From: Marinisporobacter sp.
GTDB taxonomy: Bacteria > Bacillota > Clostridia > Peptostreptococcales > Thermotaleaceae
Direction: 5' to 3'
Assembly: GCA_025210395.1 (NCBI GenBank)
Contig: JAOARV010000032.1
Span: forward strand, 1-64,000
Length of the DNA stretch: 64,000 nt
A program made the translations under genes and the position numbers. Positions 55,783 through 64,000 of the stretch are shown piece by piece. The notes under the pieces are model-generated. The model was not told the DNA's origin and did not search any database. It was given only the letters and a program-made list of their open reading frames with translations. Every line of letters begins with the position of its first letter. Position 1 is the stretch's first letter.

Positions 55783-57192
55783 ATGCAAAAAAGAGAAAAT
55801 TGGGGCTCGAAAATTGGCTTCATAATGGCTGCAGCTGGTTCTGCAGTAGGATTAGGAAATATATGGAAATTCCCATATACGGCAGGAGAAAATGGTGGAG
55901 GTGCATTTGTTTTAGTTTATTTAGTTTTTGTTGCACTTATAGGTTTTAGTGTTATGCTTACAGAATTTGCAGTAGGTAGAAGAAGACAACTAGCTGCTGT
56001 TGGTGCATTCAAATCAGAGGATAGACGATGGACATTTGCAGGAGTTTTAGGCGTTTTAAGTGGTTTTTTAATCATGGGCTTTTATCCTGTAGTCGGAGGA
56101 TGGGCACTTGCGTATGTATTTAAAGTAATGGGAGGGTTATTAAATAATCCTGCTGCTATAGGTGATGTTTTTGGAGGGTTTATTACCAATGCTAGTCAGC
56201 CCCTTATGTGGATGGTATTATATCTTATCTTAAATGTAGTGATTGTTGTAAAAGGTGTATCTTCTGGAATTGAAAAAGCTGGAAAAGTATTAATGCCTTT
56301 ATTATTTGGTATTTTAATTGTTATTGCAATCAAGGGATTAACATTACCAGGTGCAATGGCTGGTATGGAATTCTTATTTAAGCCTGATTTTACTAAATTG
56401 GATGGTAGTGTTATACTTGCAGCTTTAGGTCAAGCATTTTTCTCATTATCATTAGGTATGGGATGTATGATCACTTATGGTTCATACCTTTCTAAGAGTG
56501 AAAATCTTGTACAAAATGCAGCCATTGTTACTTCAATGGATACAGCTGTTGCATTATTAGCGGGTATCGCCATGTTCCCAGCAATGTTTGCCTTTGGTAT
56601 AGAGCCAGCTGCAGGACCTGGATTAGTTTTCGTTGTTGTACCTACTTTGTTTGCTGAAATGGGAGCCATGGGACCAATGTTTGCAACGTTATTCTTTATC
56701 GCTCTTACAGTAGCTGCCCTAACATCTTCTGTTTCCCTATTAGAAGTTGTTGTTGCATTCTTAATTGACGAAAAGCAATTTTCTAGAAAGAAAGCAGTAT
56801 TTTCTTCAGCAACAATGATGGCATTACTTTGTATTTTAGCTTCTTTATCATTAGGAGGCGTAGGACCGACATTATTTGGAAAAGGTGCATTTGATATATT
56901 TGACTTATTAACAGATAAGATTTTCTTAGCAATCGGTGGAATGTTATTATGTATTTTCGCAGGTTGGAGATTAAAGAAAGACGATTTACATGGTGAAATT
57001 ACAAATAATGGTGATATAGAATTTCCATTGTTTGGACTATGGTATCCATTAGTTAAATATATCATTCCAATTACAATTCTTTTAGTAGCTGCAAATGGAA
57101 TTCGTCAAGGTTTTGAAAGTGGTTCTGGTCCGATTATGTTACTCGGAATAGGGATTATTGCAATCTTTGCGGCTATATCTAAAAAGCTTTAA
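55783..57192 (+). CDS. Neurotransmitter:sodium symporter family transporter
   Basis: A 469-aa NSS protein with 12 helices in the LeuT/MhsT fold. The first-helix motif GSAVGLGNIWKFPY (19-32) is the Na+ and substrate site. Bacterial members import amino acids such as Trp, Tyr or Leu. RBS GGGGAGGA before the ATG. Monocistronic with a terminator. Confidence 0.92.
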   Translation: MQKRENWGSKIGFIMAAAGSAVGLGNIWKFPYTAGENGGGAFVLVYLVFVALIGFSVMLTEFAVGRRRQLAAVGAFKSEDRRWTFAGVLGVLSGFLIMGFYPVVGGWALAYVFKVMGGLLNNPAAIGDVFGGFITNASQPLMWMVLYLILNVVIVVKGVSSGIEKAGKVLMPLLFGILIVIAIKGLTLPGAMAGMEFLFKPDFTKLDGSVILAALGQAFFSLSLGMGCMITYGSYLSKSENLVQNAAIVTSMDTAVALLAGIAMFPAMFAFGIEPAAGPGLVFVVVPTLFAEMGAMGPMFATLFFIALTVAALTSSVSLLEVVVAFLIDEKQFSRKKAVFSSATMMALLCILASLSLGGVGPTLFGKGAFDIFDLLTDKIFLAIGGMLLCIFAGWRLKKDDLHGEITNNGDIEFPLFGLWYPLVKYIIPITILLVAANGIRQGFESGSGPIMLLGIGIIAIFAAISKKL

Positions 57193-57201
57193 AAAAGTTA
57201 A

Positions 57202-57237
57202 AAAATAGCTTAAGACGATCATGTCTTAAGTTATTTT
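57202..57237 (+). terminator. Terminator of the NSS gene
   Basis: AAAATAGCTTAAGAC pairs with GTCTTAAGTTATTTT (one mismatch), followed by TATT. Confidence 0.7.
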
Positions 57238-57441
57238 TATTGGAATGATTATAGTTTTTTCATTTATGCATTTAATTTAAGATGATACTTGACATTTTCG
57301 TAAAGGTGGTATTATTTTTATTCAAAAGATACAAGGGTAAAATAATATTTTCAAGGCTTTAGAAGAATTCATCACAAATTATTTTTGTTGAGAAATCTAT
57401 AGGGTTTTATTAGTTTAGAAAGTAAAAAATAAATATTGATA

Positions 57442-57470
57442 TTGACATTTTAACATAAAAATGTTAAAAT
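57442..57470 (+). promoter_or_regulatory. Promoter of the cobalamin riboswitch transcript
   Basis: Consensus TTGACA (57442-57447), a 17-bp spacer, and TAAAAT (57465-57470). One of the strongest-looking promoters in the window. Confidence 0.7.
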
Positions 57471-57499
57471 TTTATCATAAGTAAATAAGTATAATTCTT

Positions 57500-57690
57500 T
57501 AGGTGCCATTTTGGTTTAATAGGGAAGTACGGTGAAAATCCGTCACAGCCCCCGCTACTGTAAATGATGACGAAACCTTATGATTACCACTGTGAAAACG
57601 GGAAGGTAGAGGAAGTAGGTTGATTCATAAGTCAGGAGACCTGCCTATAGCGTAAGTTACTACCTTCGGTGGGAAGGGGAGGTATTAGTT
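57500..57690 (+). ncRNA. Cobalamin (B12) riboswitch without a downstream gene
   Basis: Conserved elements appear in order: AATAGGGAAGTACGGTGAAA, TCCGTCACAGCCCCCGCTAC, TGTAA, GAAGTAGG and the B12 box AGTCAGGAGACCTGCCT. The fold is therefore expected to be functional. It is followed by a terminator at 57717 and no plus-strand gene until fhs at 59288. It points at the 3' end of the oppositely oriented CAP gene. Confidence 0.93.
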
Positions 57691-57716
57691 GAATTTGTGA
57701 TACTTTTTAAGCTAAT

Positions 57717-57750
57717 AAACCCTGTCTTCTGACAGGGTTTTATTATATTT
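57717..57750 (+). terminator. Terminator behind the cobalamin riboswitch
   Basis: AAACCCTGTC (57717-57726) and GACAGGGTTT (57731-57740), loop TTCT, then TATTATATTT. Probably the expression platform. Confidence 0.8.
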
Positions 57751-57831
57751 CTTGAAAAAAATCTATCTGCTATCTTTTAAAATGGTCTAGTTAGTTAGAT
57801 TTTTCAAAAATTTTTCCTCTAATTTTTTTCG

Positions 57832-57858
57832 ATCTCTCAATTGTGGGAGATTATTTTT
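57832..57858 (+). terminator. Second plus-strand hairpin before the CAP gene
   Basis: ATCTC and GAGAT pair across TCAATTGTGG, followed by TATTTTTTTT on the plus strand. It could stop read-through from the riboswitch before it becomes antisense to the CAP gene. Confidence 0.45.
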
Positions 57859-57859
57859 T

Positions 57860-58765
57860 TTATCTACCTACAAACATTTGTGTATACATTTTTCCATATT
57901 TACCGCCATCTTTTATACCGATTCCAATATGGGTAAATTTGGGATTTAAAATATTTTTTCGATGTCCTTCTGAATTCATAAGAGAATTATGAGCACTTTG
58001 AACAGAAGGATTTCCTGCTATATTTTCACCGGCAGTAAGGTATTTAATACCAAATTGCTTTAACATATCAAAAGGACTGCCGTAAGTAGGAGAGTTATGA
58101 CTAAAATAATTATTATCAATCATATCTTGAGATTTTAGTCGGGCTACATTGTTGATAGAGATGTCAAGTGTTAATGGTTTTAAGCCGTTCTTTCTTCTTT
58201 CTTCGTTGACAAGCTTAAGCATTTCTTGTTCATCACTAGTAAGTCTTGAAGTATTTTCTTCTTGTTTATCAGTAGCAGTTTGATTAGGTTGATCTGATGG
58301 TGTAGTTGTCTTAGGCCCTTCTACCTGTGGTTTGCAATCAGAAGGATTTACGCAACCAACTTTTCCATCTTCTGTCTGTACTACATATTGATTTCCAAGT
58401 TGTCCAATAACGTCATAAACATTTCCTTTAGGGAGTTTTTTCACTTCAGGAGCATTGGCGCTTTTTCCTGAACGACAAGATGCATTGTTCTTTGTGATTT
58501 GAACCTTTTCTACATCAGCTTTCTCGAAAATAGATGAAGTCATAGGTTTATTGTCTTCAATCATTTTCTTTTCACGTAGTGCATCTTTACGCATGTCATC
58601 TTCATACATTTTCTTTTGTGGAACTTCACTTTGATACATTTTGTCTTCTGGTACTTCATTTCGATAAATATCATTTTCAGGTACTGGATTGGGTCTTTGC
58701 TGTGGAGAAGTACAACCAGAGAATAATAAAGTACATAAAGTTAGTATACATAATATTTTTTTCAT
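57860..58765 (-). CDS. CAP-domain (SCP/YkwD-like) lipoprotein
   Basis: A 301-aa protein. The lipobox LLFSGC (Cys about 18) predicts a lipid anchor outside the membrane. A charged linker with repeated Tyr/Met-x-x-EVP-like units (about 25-75) is followed by an SH3-like segment (about 90-145) and a C-terminal CAP domain (about 180-301: LVNEERRKNGL, SQDMIDNNYFSH, AGENIA, GHRKNILNPKFTHIGIG). The family often occurs in clostridial spore-coat or surface proteins. AGGTGA precedes the ATG at 58765; the frame extends 21 codons upstream. Confidence 0.85.
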   Translation of the reverse strand: MKKILCILTLCTLLFSGCTSPQQRPNPVPENDIYRNEVPEDKMYQSEVPQKKMYEDDMRKDALREKKMIEDNKPMTSSIFEKADVEKVQITKNNASCRSGKSANAPEVKKLPKGNVYDVIGQLGNQYVVQTEDGKVGCVNPSDCKPQVEGPKTTTPSDQPNQTATDKQEENTSRLTSDEQEMLKLVNEERRKNGLKPLTLDISINNVARLKSQDMIDNNYFSHNSPTYGSPFDMLKQFGIKYLTAGENIAGNPSVQSAHNSLMNSEGHRKNILNPKFTHIGIGIKDGGKYGKMYTQMFVGR

Positions 58766-58989
58766 ATTCATCACCTCAATAATATTATTTCCTGTATTGG
58801 TGAAAACATTTACGTTAGAATATTCCAATATATAGACTTAGTGAAAAAGTAAGGAAATTTTATAAAAAATAATTTAAAATGGGTATAAATTTTATAGATT
58901 GGGAAAAACTTTAAATGGAAACAAATCCATTTCATTTAAAAGTCTTTTGGCTTTTAAATACACCTTATTCCCACCCACAACTCATCATA

Positions 58990-59028
58990 AGAAAAGGGTA
59001 GCGTAAAGCTTACCCTTTTCTTGTTCTT
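58990..59028 (+). terminator. Isolated hairpin terminator in the CAP-fhs gap
   Basis: AGAAAAGGGTA (58990-59000) pairs with TACCCTTTTCT (59011-59021), followed by TGTTCTTT. No plus-strand gene lies before it. Confidence 0.55.
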
Positions 59029-59225
59029 TAATAACTTATAAAAGTTGAAGAAAGTTATCTGTTAGTGTATAGGAAAAAAGTTTATGGTAAGATATATATA
59101 ATAGAAAAGCATGGTGGATAGGGTATTATTAAAATATGAATTCAAAAGAACAAAAGAAGTTTGTAAGAAAAGGATATAAGAAGATCCTGAAACACGAATG
59201 TTTGAGTTTGTATACGAAATAACAA

Positions 59226-59254
59226 TTGTAAAATAACGAATAATATGATACAAT
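59226..59254 (+). promoter_or_regulatory. Promoter of fhs
   Basis: TTGTAA (59226-59231), a 17-bp spacer, and TACAAT (59249-59254), about 35 bp before the start codon. Confidence 0.6.
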
Positions 59255-59287
59255 TTGATAAAAATATACATAATTACGGAGGTGCTT

Positions 59288-60961
59288 ATGATGAAAACAG
59301 ATATACAAATAGCTCAAGAAGCAAAGATGCGTCCTATTTTAGAAATAGGAAAACAAATAGGTCTTGAAGAAGATGATTTAGAGTTATATGGTAAATATAA
59401 AGCAAAAATTTCCTTAGATGTATATAAACGATTAGAAGACAAGGCAGATGGAAAACTTATACTAGTGACAGCTATTAACCCAACAGCAGCAGGGGAAGGA
59501 AAAACCACAACGAATGTAGGACTTAGCATGGGACTAAATAAAATTGGTAAGAAGACTATTACAGCTCTTAGAGAGCCATCTTTAGGACCTTCCTTCGGAG
59601 TGAAGGGAGGAGCTGCTGGAGGTGGATATGCACAGGTAGTACCTATGGATGATATTAATCTTCACTTTACAGGAGATATCCATGCTATTACAACTGCAAA
59701 TAATTTATTAGCAGCCCTTTTAGATAACCACCTACAACAAGGAAATCCATTAAATATTGATCCTAGAAGAATTACATGGAAAAGATGTTTAGATATGAAT
59801 GATCGTGCCTTAAGAAATATTGTAGTAGGTCTTGGTGGAAGAACCAATGGGGTTCCAAGAGAAGATGGCTTTGATATTTCTGTTGCGTCAGAAATTATGG
59901 CGATCCTTTGTTTAGCTAATGATTTAGATGATTTGAAGAAAAGACTATCCAAGATGATTGTAGGGTATACATATGATAATGAACCGGTAACAGCAGATCT
60001 ATTAAAGGCAACAGGAGCATTGACACTATTATTAAAGGATGCTATTAAGCCAAATTTAGTACAAACCTTAGAGAATACACCAGCTATTATCCATGGAGGA
60101 CCCTTTGCAAATATTGCTCATGGATGTAATAGTGTTATGGCTACAAAGATGGGTCTTAAGCTTGCAGATTATGTTGTAACAGAAGCAGGTTTTGGTGCAG
60201 ATTTAGGAGCTGAGAAATTTTTTAATATAAAATGTAGATTTGCAGGATTAAAACCTGATGCAACAGTAATTGTTGCAACTGCTAGAGCTCTTAAGAATCA
60301 TGGAGGTGTCAAAAAAGCAGAATTAAACCATGAAAACCTAGAAGCTTTAGAAAAAGGTTTTGGAAATTTAGAAAAGCAAATTGAAAATGTAAGAAAATTT
60401 GGTGTTCCTGTAGTAGTTGCTATCAATAAATTCCCTACAGATACACAAGAGGAACTAAAGCTTATTGAAGAAAAGTGTGCAAAATTAGGAGTAAATGTAG
60501 TTTTATCAGATGTTTGGGCAAAGGGCGGAGAAGGTGGAATAGAGCTTGCTAAGAAAGTGATAGCTTTATGTGAATCAGGAGAGGCAGATTTTAAACCTCT
60601 TTATGATGTGAAGCTTTCTATTAAAGAAAAAATCCAGATTATTGCAAAAGAAATATATGGTGCAGACGGAGTTGATTTTACTTCTAAGGCAGAGAAGGAA
60701 ATCGAAAAGTACGAGAAATTAGGGTTAGATCAAATGCCTATATGTGTAGCAAAGACCCAATATTCTTTATCGGATAATCCAAAGCTCTTAGGAAAGCCAG
60801 CAGGATTTAAAATTACCGTAAAAAATGTTAGAATATCAGCGGGAGCAGGATTTTTATTAGTATTAACTGGAGATATTATGACTATGCCAGGGCTGCCTAA
60901 GGTACCTGCTGCAAATCATATAGATATTTTAGATAATAGTGAAATTGTAGGATTATTCTAA
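59288..60961 (+). CDS. fhs: Formate-tetrahydrofolate ligase
   Basis: A 557-aa enzyme that makes 10-formyl-tetrahydrofolate from formate, THF and ATP; used for one-carbon supply and, in acetogens, the methyl branch of the Wood-Ljungdahl pathway. The nucleotide loop [15 protein letters not shown] (about 66-80) and the [22 protein letters not shown] region (split here by the reader at about 90-112) are intact. Two adjacent ATG codons follow GGAGGT; the start could be 59288 or 59291. Confidence 0.96.
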   Translation: MMKTDIQIAQEAKMRPILEIGKQIGLEEDDLELYGKYKAKISLDVYKRLEDKADGKLILVTAINPTAAGEGKTTTNVGLSMGLNKIGKKTITALREPSLGPSFGVKGGAAGGGYAQVVPMDDINLHFTGDIHAITTANNLLAALLDNHLQQGNPLNIDPRRITWKRCLDMNDRALRNIVVGLGGRTNGVPREDGFDISVASEIMAILCLANDLDDLKKRLSKMIVGYTYDNEPVTADLLKATGALTLLLKDAIKPNLVQTLENTPAIIHGGPFANIAHGCNSVMATKMGLKLADYVVTEAGFGADLGAEKFFNIKCRFAGLKPDATVIVATARALKNHGGVKKAELNHENLEALEKGFGNLEKQIENVRKFGVPVVVAINKFPTDTQEELKLIEEKCAKLGVNVVLSDVWAKGGEGGIELAKKVIALCESGEADFKPLYDVKLSIKEKIQIIAKEIYGADGVDFTSKAEKEIEKYEKLGLDQMPICVAKTQYSLSDNPKLLGKPAGFKITVKNVRISAGAGFLLVLTGDIMTMPGLPKVPAANHIDILDNSEIVGLF

Positions 60962-60979
60962 AAATATTATTGTGTATGG

Positions 60980-61015
60980 AAGAGGAATGAATGAGGAATT
61001 CATTCTTCTTTTAAT
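60980..61015 (+). terminator. Terminator of fhs
   Basis: AAGAGGAATGAAT pairs with ATTCATTCTTCTT (one mismatch), followed by TTAATTT. Confidence 0.7.
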
Positions 61016-61093
61016 TTATAGGGATAAACAGAACTTTATGATATAATTGATAAAAAGGATTTTGTACAAGTTTAAACAAATGGAGGAATTGTT

Positions 61094-61429
61094 ATGAAAA
61101 CGCTCGTTTGGAATGTAAATGACATAGAGTGGGTAGAGGTACCACAATTTAAAGGCGTTTATGCTAAGGACCTTGTAAAAAAAGAAGATGGTATGGATGT
61201 GACCAATAAGTACATAAAAATAGTACCAGGAGGAGAAATACTTGTACATACTCATGATGTAACAGAGGCATTCTATATATTAGAAGGAGTTGCAGATGTT
61301 TTAGTAAATGATGAAAGAATTCCCTTAAAGGCTAAAACTATGATTTCAGCACCTGCTGGTGTACCTCATGGGATTAAAAATGAAACGGATGAAGATGTCC
61401 TATTGATTGCTAATTTTGGCGTGAAATAA
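61094..61429 (+). CDS. Single-domain cupin protein
   Basis: A 111-aa cupin with metal-binding motif 1 GGEILVHTHDVTEAFYILEG (about 49-68) and motif 2 PAGVPHGIKN (about 91-100). The His/Glu ligands are retained, so it probably binds a metal. The substrate is not predictable. RBS TGGAGG before the ATG. It lies 15 bp before the acidic protein gene. Confidence 0.85.
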   Translation: MKTLVWNVNDIEWVEVPQFKGVYAKDLVKKEDGMDVTNKYIKIVPGGEILVHTHDVTEAFYILEGVADVLVNDERIPLKAKTMISAPAGVPHGIKNETDEDVLLIANFGVK

Positions 61430-61444
61430 AATGGAGGTGGCTAT

Positions 61445-61867
61445 ATGAGCTTTATTATAAATGAAGAGAATAAAGTATATGATGCAGAAGAAATTGTAAA
61501 AATCATTCATGATGAAACTGAATTTGATGTCTGGAAGGACATTACATCAAGAACAAAAAGAGAAGATGTATTGGCATTCATTCTTCAATGTGATATAGAA
61601 ATTCTTAAGGAAGAATTAGAAGAGGAATTAGGCATGGAAGAAGAAAGTGAAGAAGGTTATATATCTGAATTAATGAATAGAACAGATGAATATGCTGTTG
61701 AAATAGAAGAATTAATGCCAGAAGATATGCTTGCTTATTATTATGCTTATGAATATGATGAAGATGAAGGGATTATTAAGACGATACTAGTTGTTTCTTT
61801 TGACGAATTAGGAGAAAGAAAACTGAAGGATGTAGGAAATAGATTGATTACAGTTGTAGGAGATTAA
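61445..61867 (+). CDS. Acidic protein of unknown function
   Basis: A 140-aa protein, strongly acidic (runs such as EELEEELGMEEESEEG near 57-72 and EYDEDEG near 108-114), with predicted helices and no membrane segment. Good ribosome binding site (TGGAGGTGG). I recognise no domain. It probably forms an operon with the cupin gene. Confidence 0.65.
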   Translation: MSFIINEENKVYDAEEIVKIIHDETEFDVWKDITSRTKREDVLAFILQCDIEILKEELEEELGMEEESEEGYISELMNRTDEYAVEIEELMPEDMLAYYYAYEYDEDEGIIKTILVVSFDELGERKLKDVGNRLITVVGD

Positions 61868-61895
61868 AAGGATGAACAAAAATGTTCATCCTTTT
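61866..61895. terminator. Bidirectional terminator between the cupin operon and the SASP gene
   Basis: AAAAGGATGAACA (61866-61878) pairs perfectly with TGTTCATCCTTTT (61883-61895). Confidence 0.8.
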
Positions 61896-61898
61896 AAT

Positions 61899-62135
61899 TT
61901 AATCTAAATCAGGAGGAAGTAAATTGTTTTTATAAGCTAGATCTCTTGAAGCATTTTCTACCAATCTCTTAGTCATTTGGCCGCCAAGCTTACCACCTTT
62001 TTTACCAGCTTCTCTTGAAGTAATGTTACTAGTTAAACGGGTATTTTCCATAGAAAGTCCTAATTCGTTGGCAATTTCTGCTTTAAATTGATTAAGAGCT
62101 TGTCGTGCCTCTCTAACTACAGGTTTTCTTGCCAT
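61899..62135 (-). CDS. Alpha/beta-type small acid-soluble spore protein
   Basis: A 78-aa spore DNA-binding protein. KAEIANELGLS matches the germination protease cleavage region, and TSREAGKKGGKLGGQMTKRL is the conserved DNA-binding helix. It coats and protects spore DNA and shows the organism is a spore former. The ATG at 62135 follows GAGGTGA; an upstream frame extension is unsupported. Expected to be sigma-G controlled. Confidence 0.95.
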   Translation of the reverse strand: MARKPVVREARQALNQFKAEIANELGLSMENTRLTSNITSREAGKKGGKLGGQMTKRLVENASRDLAYKNNLLPPDLD

Positions 62136-62397
62136 CAATTTCACCTCGTTTTGTAGCTTATAAGTAGTATTTACTTTAAAAAGTAACAATATGCCTTGTA
62201 GTATTATGCAGAAATACATAGTATTGTCAGCTGAAAAGAGAATAAAAAATTTTATAAAAGAAAACGATTATCTTTATTGTATGAACAAAAGCCTTGTGCT
62301 AAAATGAAACTGGATAGTATCGTAAGAACTATACCATTGAAAATTATGAAAATAAAATTTAATAGATCTGCTTTGAGCCTTTAGGACAGAGACAGTT

Positions 62398-62451
62398 GAG
62401 TATGAGGAAAAGTCTATTCCTTGCGAGAAGATACTCAGTAAGGAATTTTTT
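62398..62451 (+). promoter_or_regulatory. Possible attenuator before panC
   Basis: GAGTAT (62398-62403) can pair with ATACTC (62431-62436), enclosing AGGAA/TTCCT. Alternatively TTCCTT (62417-62422) pairs with AAGGAA (62440-62445), followed by TTTTTT, a terminator. The two folds exclude each other. The remainder of the 390-bp gap before panC shows no gene; no T-box consensus is present. Confidence 0.45.
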
Positions 62452-62526
62452 GATTTCAAAACATATTGTTGATTGAATGTATTACTCTTCCTATGGGCGT
62501 ACAAAGAACTTTAGGAGGGAAAAAAG

Positions 62527-63375
62527 ATGTTTATTGTTGAAACAGTGAAAGAAATAAGGAAAATAATAAAAAAAGAAAAAAGAGAAGGAAAAAAAATTGG
62601 ATTGGTTCCTACCATGGGATATCTTCATGAAGGACATTTATCATTGATAAAAAAAGCAAAAGAGGAAAATGATTTTGTAGTGGTGAGTGTATTTGTTAAT
62701 CCAACTCAATTTGGTGAGGGAGAAGACTATGAAAGTTATCCTAGAGAGTTAGAAAGAGATAGTAACCTTGCAAAGAGTGCTGGAGCGGATATACTTTTTC
62801 ATCCCTTTGTAGGTGAGATGTATCCAAATGGTTACAATACGTATGTAGAAACTTATAAAGTAACGGAAAAATTATGTGGAGCATCAAGACCAGGACATTT
62901 TAGAGGTGTTACGACAGTGGTTTGTAAATTATTCAATATTGTAGCACCTCATAGAGCTTATTTTGGTCAAAAGGATGCTCAGCAAGTAGTAGTGATCAAA
63001 CAAATGGTAAGGGATTTAAATATGGATATAGAAATTATTCCTTGTCCCATTGTGAGAGAAAAAGATGGACTAGCCTTAAGTTCAAGAAATACTTATCTAA
63101 ATGAAGAAGAGAGAAGAGCAGGACTTATTTTATCAAAATCTTTGTTTAAAGCAAAAGAAATGATTGAAAATGGAGAACGTGATGGTTTGAAAATAAAGGA
63201 TTTTATTGTTAAAAATATTCAAGGAGAACCTTTAGCAAATATTGATTATATAGAGGTTGTAAATAGTGAAAATCTTGAAAGTATGAAAAAATTAGAACAA
63301 GAGATATTAATTGCATTAGCAGTAAAGTTTGGAAATACTAGATTGATTGATAATATGCGTATAAAAATATCTTGA
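62527..63375 (+). CDS. panC: Pantothenate synthetase (pantoate-beta-alanine ligase)
   Basis: A 282-aa enzyme joining pantoate and beta-alanine with ATP to make pantothenate, the precursor of CoA. PTMGYLHEGH at 28-37 holds the HIGH-type nucleotide motif; VFVNPTQFG, FGQKDAQQ and the SSRNTYL (KMSKS-like) loop are intact. RBS TAGGAGGG before the ATG. panB and panD are not visible upstream; a short unknown gene follows. Confidence 0.95.
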   Translation: MFIVETVKEIRKIIKKEKREGKKIGLVPTMGYLHEGHLSLIKKAKEENDFVVVSVFVNPTQFGEGEDYESYPRELERDSNLAKSAGADILFHPFVGEMYPNGYNTYVETYKVTEKLCGASRPGHFRGVTTVVCKLFNIVAPHRAYFGQKDAQQVVVIKQMVRDLNMDIEIIPCPIVREKDGLALSSRNTYLNEEERRAGLILSKSLFKAKEMIENGERDGLKIKDFIVKNIQGEPLANIDYIEVVNSENLESMKKLEQEILIALAVKFGNTRLIDNMRIKIS

Positions 63376-63515
63376 AAAATATAGTTCTATGGTATCATTT
63401 AGGGCATAGTATAGCTGTATTTTTTCGTTTTTTTACAATAAAATAATGAAAAATATGAAGAAGTATGATAGACTAATCATGTAGAAAATCAAACAAAAAT
63501 GCAAAGAGGTGAGGT

Positions 63516-64000
63516 ATGGAAGGGAAAAACATAATAGTAGGTGTTTTGATATTCTTCACTTTTACTATAGCGGGAGGATTACTTGGAATATTTGTGGGAT
63601 ATTCTCTATGTGCTGATGCAGAAAAAGATGCTTATATAAAAGATAGGCAACAACAGATGATCAGTGAGAAGAAGGAAAGACAAGAAGTCTTTAAGGTTGA
63701 TGAAGCCAGTGAAGATGGTGAAACAGAAAATGTAGATGAATTAGAAATGCTACCGCCTATTAATCTTTCAGACTTAACGAATATTCAAAATGCATTAGAT
63801 GCATGGAAAGAAATATTAGTACGAACAGCTACAGGAAATATGGATCAAAAAGAAGCATCTAATCTTATTTATACCATGTCTAGTGAAATTTATAAAAGAA
63901 ATATACCACAAGGCTTTAGTGTATATAGGCTGAAGAGTGTTATTACAGACAATGGAGAAGGAAAGCTAGAAGAACTAGTTTATTCAGATGTTATATATGA
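63516..64000 (+). CDS. Membrane-anchored protein of unknown function, cut by the window edge
   Basis: Open from the ATG at 63516 (RBS AGAGGTGAGG) to the window end, about 161 codons. An N-terminal helix (about 5-30, IIVGVLIFFTFTIAGGLLGI) is followed by a charged extracytoplasmic or cytoplasmic region with a Lys/Glu-rich stretch, and then a mixed segment around residues 90-160. I recognise no family. Confidence 0.6.
   Translation, partial: MEGKNIIVGVLIFFTFTIAGGLLGIFVGYSLCADAEKDAYIKDRQQQMISEKKERQEVFKVDEASEDGETENVDELEMLPPINLSDLTNIQNALDAWKEILVRTATGNMDQKEASNLIYTMSSEIYKRNIPQGFSVYRLKSVITDNGEGKLEELVYSDVIY

Noticed and set aside
56475-57065. 196-codon open frame antisense to the NSS transporter gene
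   Set aside because: It is the complement of a clear 12-helix coding frame; composition is Asn/Ala/Pro-rich shadow and no ribosome binding site is evident.
57500-57750. B12-controlled sRNA that sequesters the ANTAR protein, as EutX does
   Set aside because: No A1/G4 hexaloop hairpin is found between the B12 box and the terminator, and the GGCAANGGCGTCT motif is absent, so it is kept only as a possibility within the orphan riboswitch finding.
59136-59222. 28-codon ORF MNSKEQKKFVRKGYKKILKH... before fhs
   Set aside because: No ribosome binding site and no recognisable family; lies upstream of the fhs promoter without its own promoter.
1-64000. CRISPR arrays, tRNA or rRNA genes, prophage
   Set aside because: No regularly spaced repeats, no cloverleaf-like GC-rich segments and no phage genes were noticed by eye; a dedicated scan was not possible.

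Overview
The window is A+T-rich DNA from a low-GC, strictly anaerobic, endospore-forming member of the Clostridia. The evidence is an alpha/beta-type small acid-soluble spore protein, hybrid cluster protein, rubredoxin, formate-tetrahydrofolate ligase, LL-diaminopimelate aminotransferase (DapL), GatCAB, an ANTAR protein placed behind glnA, strong AGGAGG-type ribosome binding sites and frequent TTG/GTG starts. I would place it near the Alkaliphilus/Crassaminicella-type clostridia, but that is inference; no rRNA or tRNA gene is visible to settle it.

Layout. 1-3.4 kb: edge of an Rpn-type nuclease gene, dapL, and an NhaC-family antiporter. 3.4-8.7 kb: amt and PII behind a terminator leader, then gatCAB. 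8.8-13.6 kb: a BceRS-BceAB-type antimicrobial-peptide sensing and detoxification set, interrupted by a 147-bp palindromic element. 13.7-17.5 kb: a secreted GH18-like protein, then glnA and its ANTAR antiterminator, with a leader resembling that of amt. 17.8-25.5 kb: a GGDEF protein, an S-box-controlled methionine transporter, a dicarboxylate-type symporter, thiD-cytX under a TPP riboswitch, and an RtcB2-type RNA ligase followed by the wreck of prfH. 25.5-37.7 kb: housekeeping and redox genes (pepF, hcp, lon-engB, a CXXC mini-protein with a polyferredoxin, rubredoxin), a split chromate transporter, a second GH18 protein and a GIY-YIG protein. 38-50.2 kb: an accessory block with a sigma-54 activator, a matching -24/-12 promoter, two AbgA-like M20 hydrolases, two AbgT-like transporters, a sodium:solute symporter, a C26 gamma-glutamyl hydrolase, a TetR regulator and several gene remnants. 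50.3-64 kb: a DMT exporter, cca, topB, an NSS transporter, a cobalamin riboswitch with no gene to control, a CAP lipoprotein, fhs, a cupin, an SASP, panC and a partial membrane-anchored protein.

How it fits together. Nitrogen status is handled by Amt/PII and GlnA, whose leaders share a 13-nt motif and an intrinsic terminator; the ANTAR protein encoded after glnA is the obvious antiterminator. Three metabolite riboswitches are recognisable: SAM before metT, TPP before thiD-cytX, and cobalamin orphaned. The 38-50 kb block reads as a scavenging island for p-aminobenzoyl-glutamate or related acyl-amino acids, possibly folate breakdown products: C26 would trim gamma-glutamyl bonds, M20 enzymes would cleave the amide, and AbgT/SSS proteins would do the uptake.

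The least explained items are the collapsed prfH behind an intact rtcB, the orphan B12 riboswitch, the palindromic element inside the bce locus, the sigma-54 scavenging locus and a possible attenuator before panC. No CRISPR array, complete insertion sequence, prophage, tRNA or rRNA was seen.
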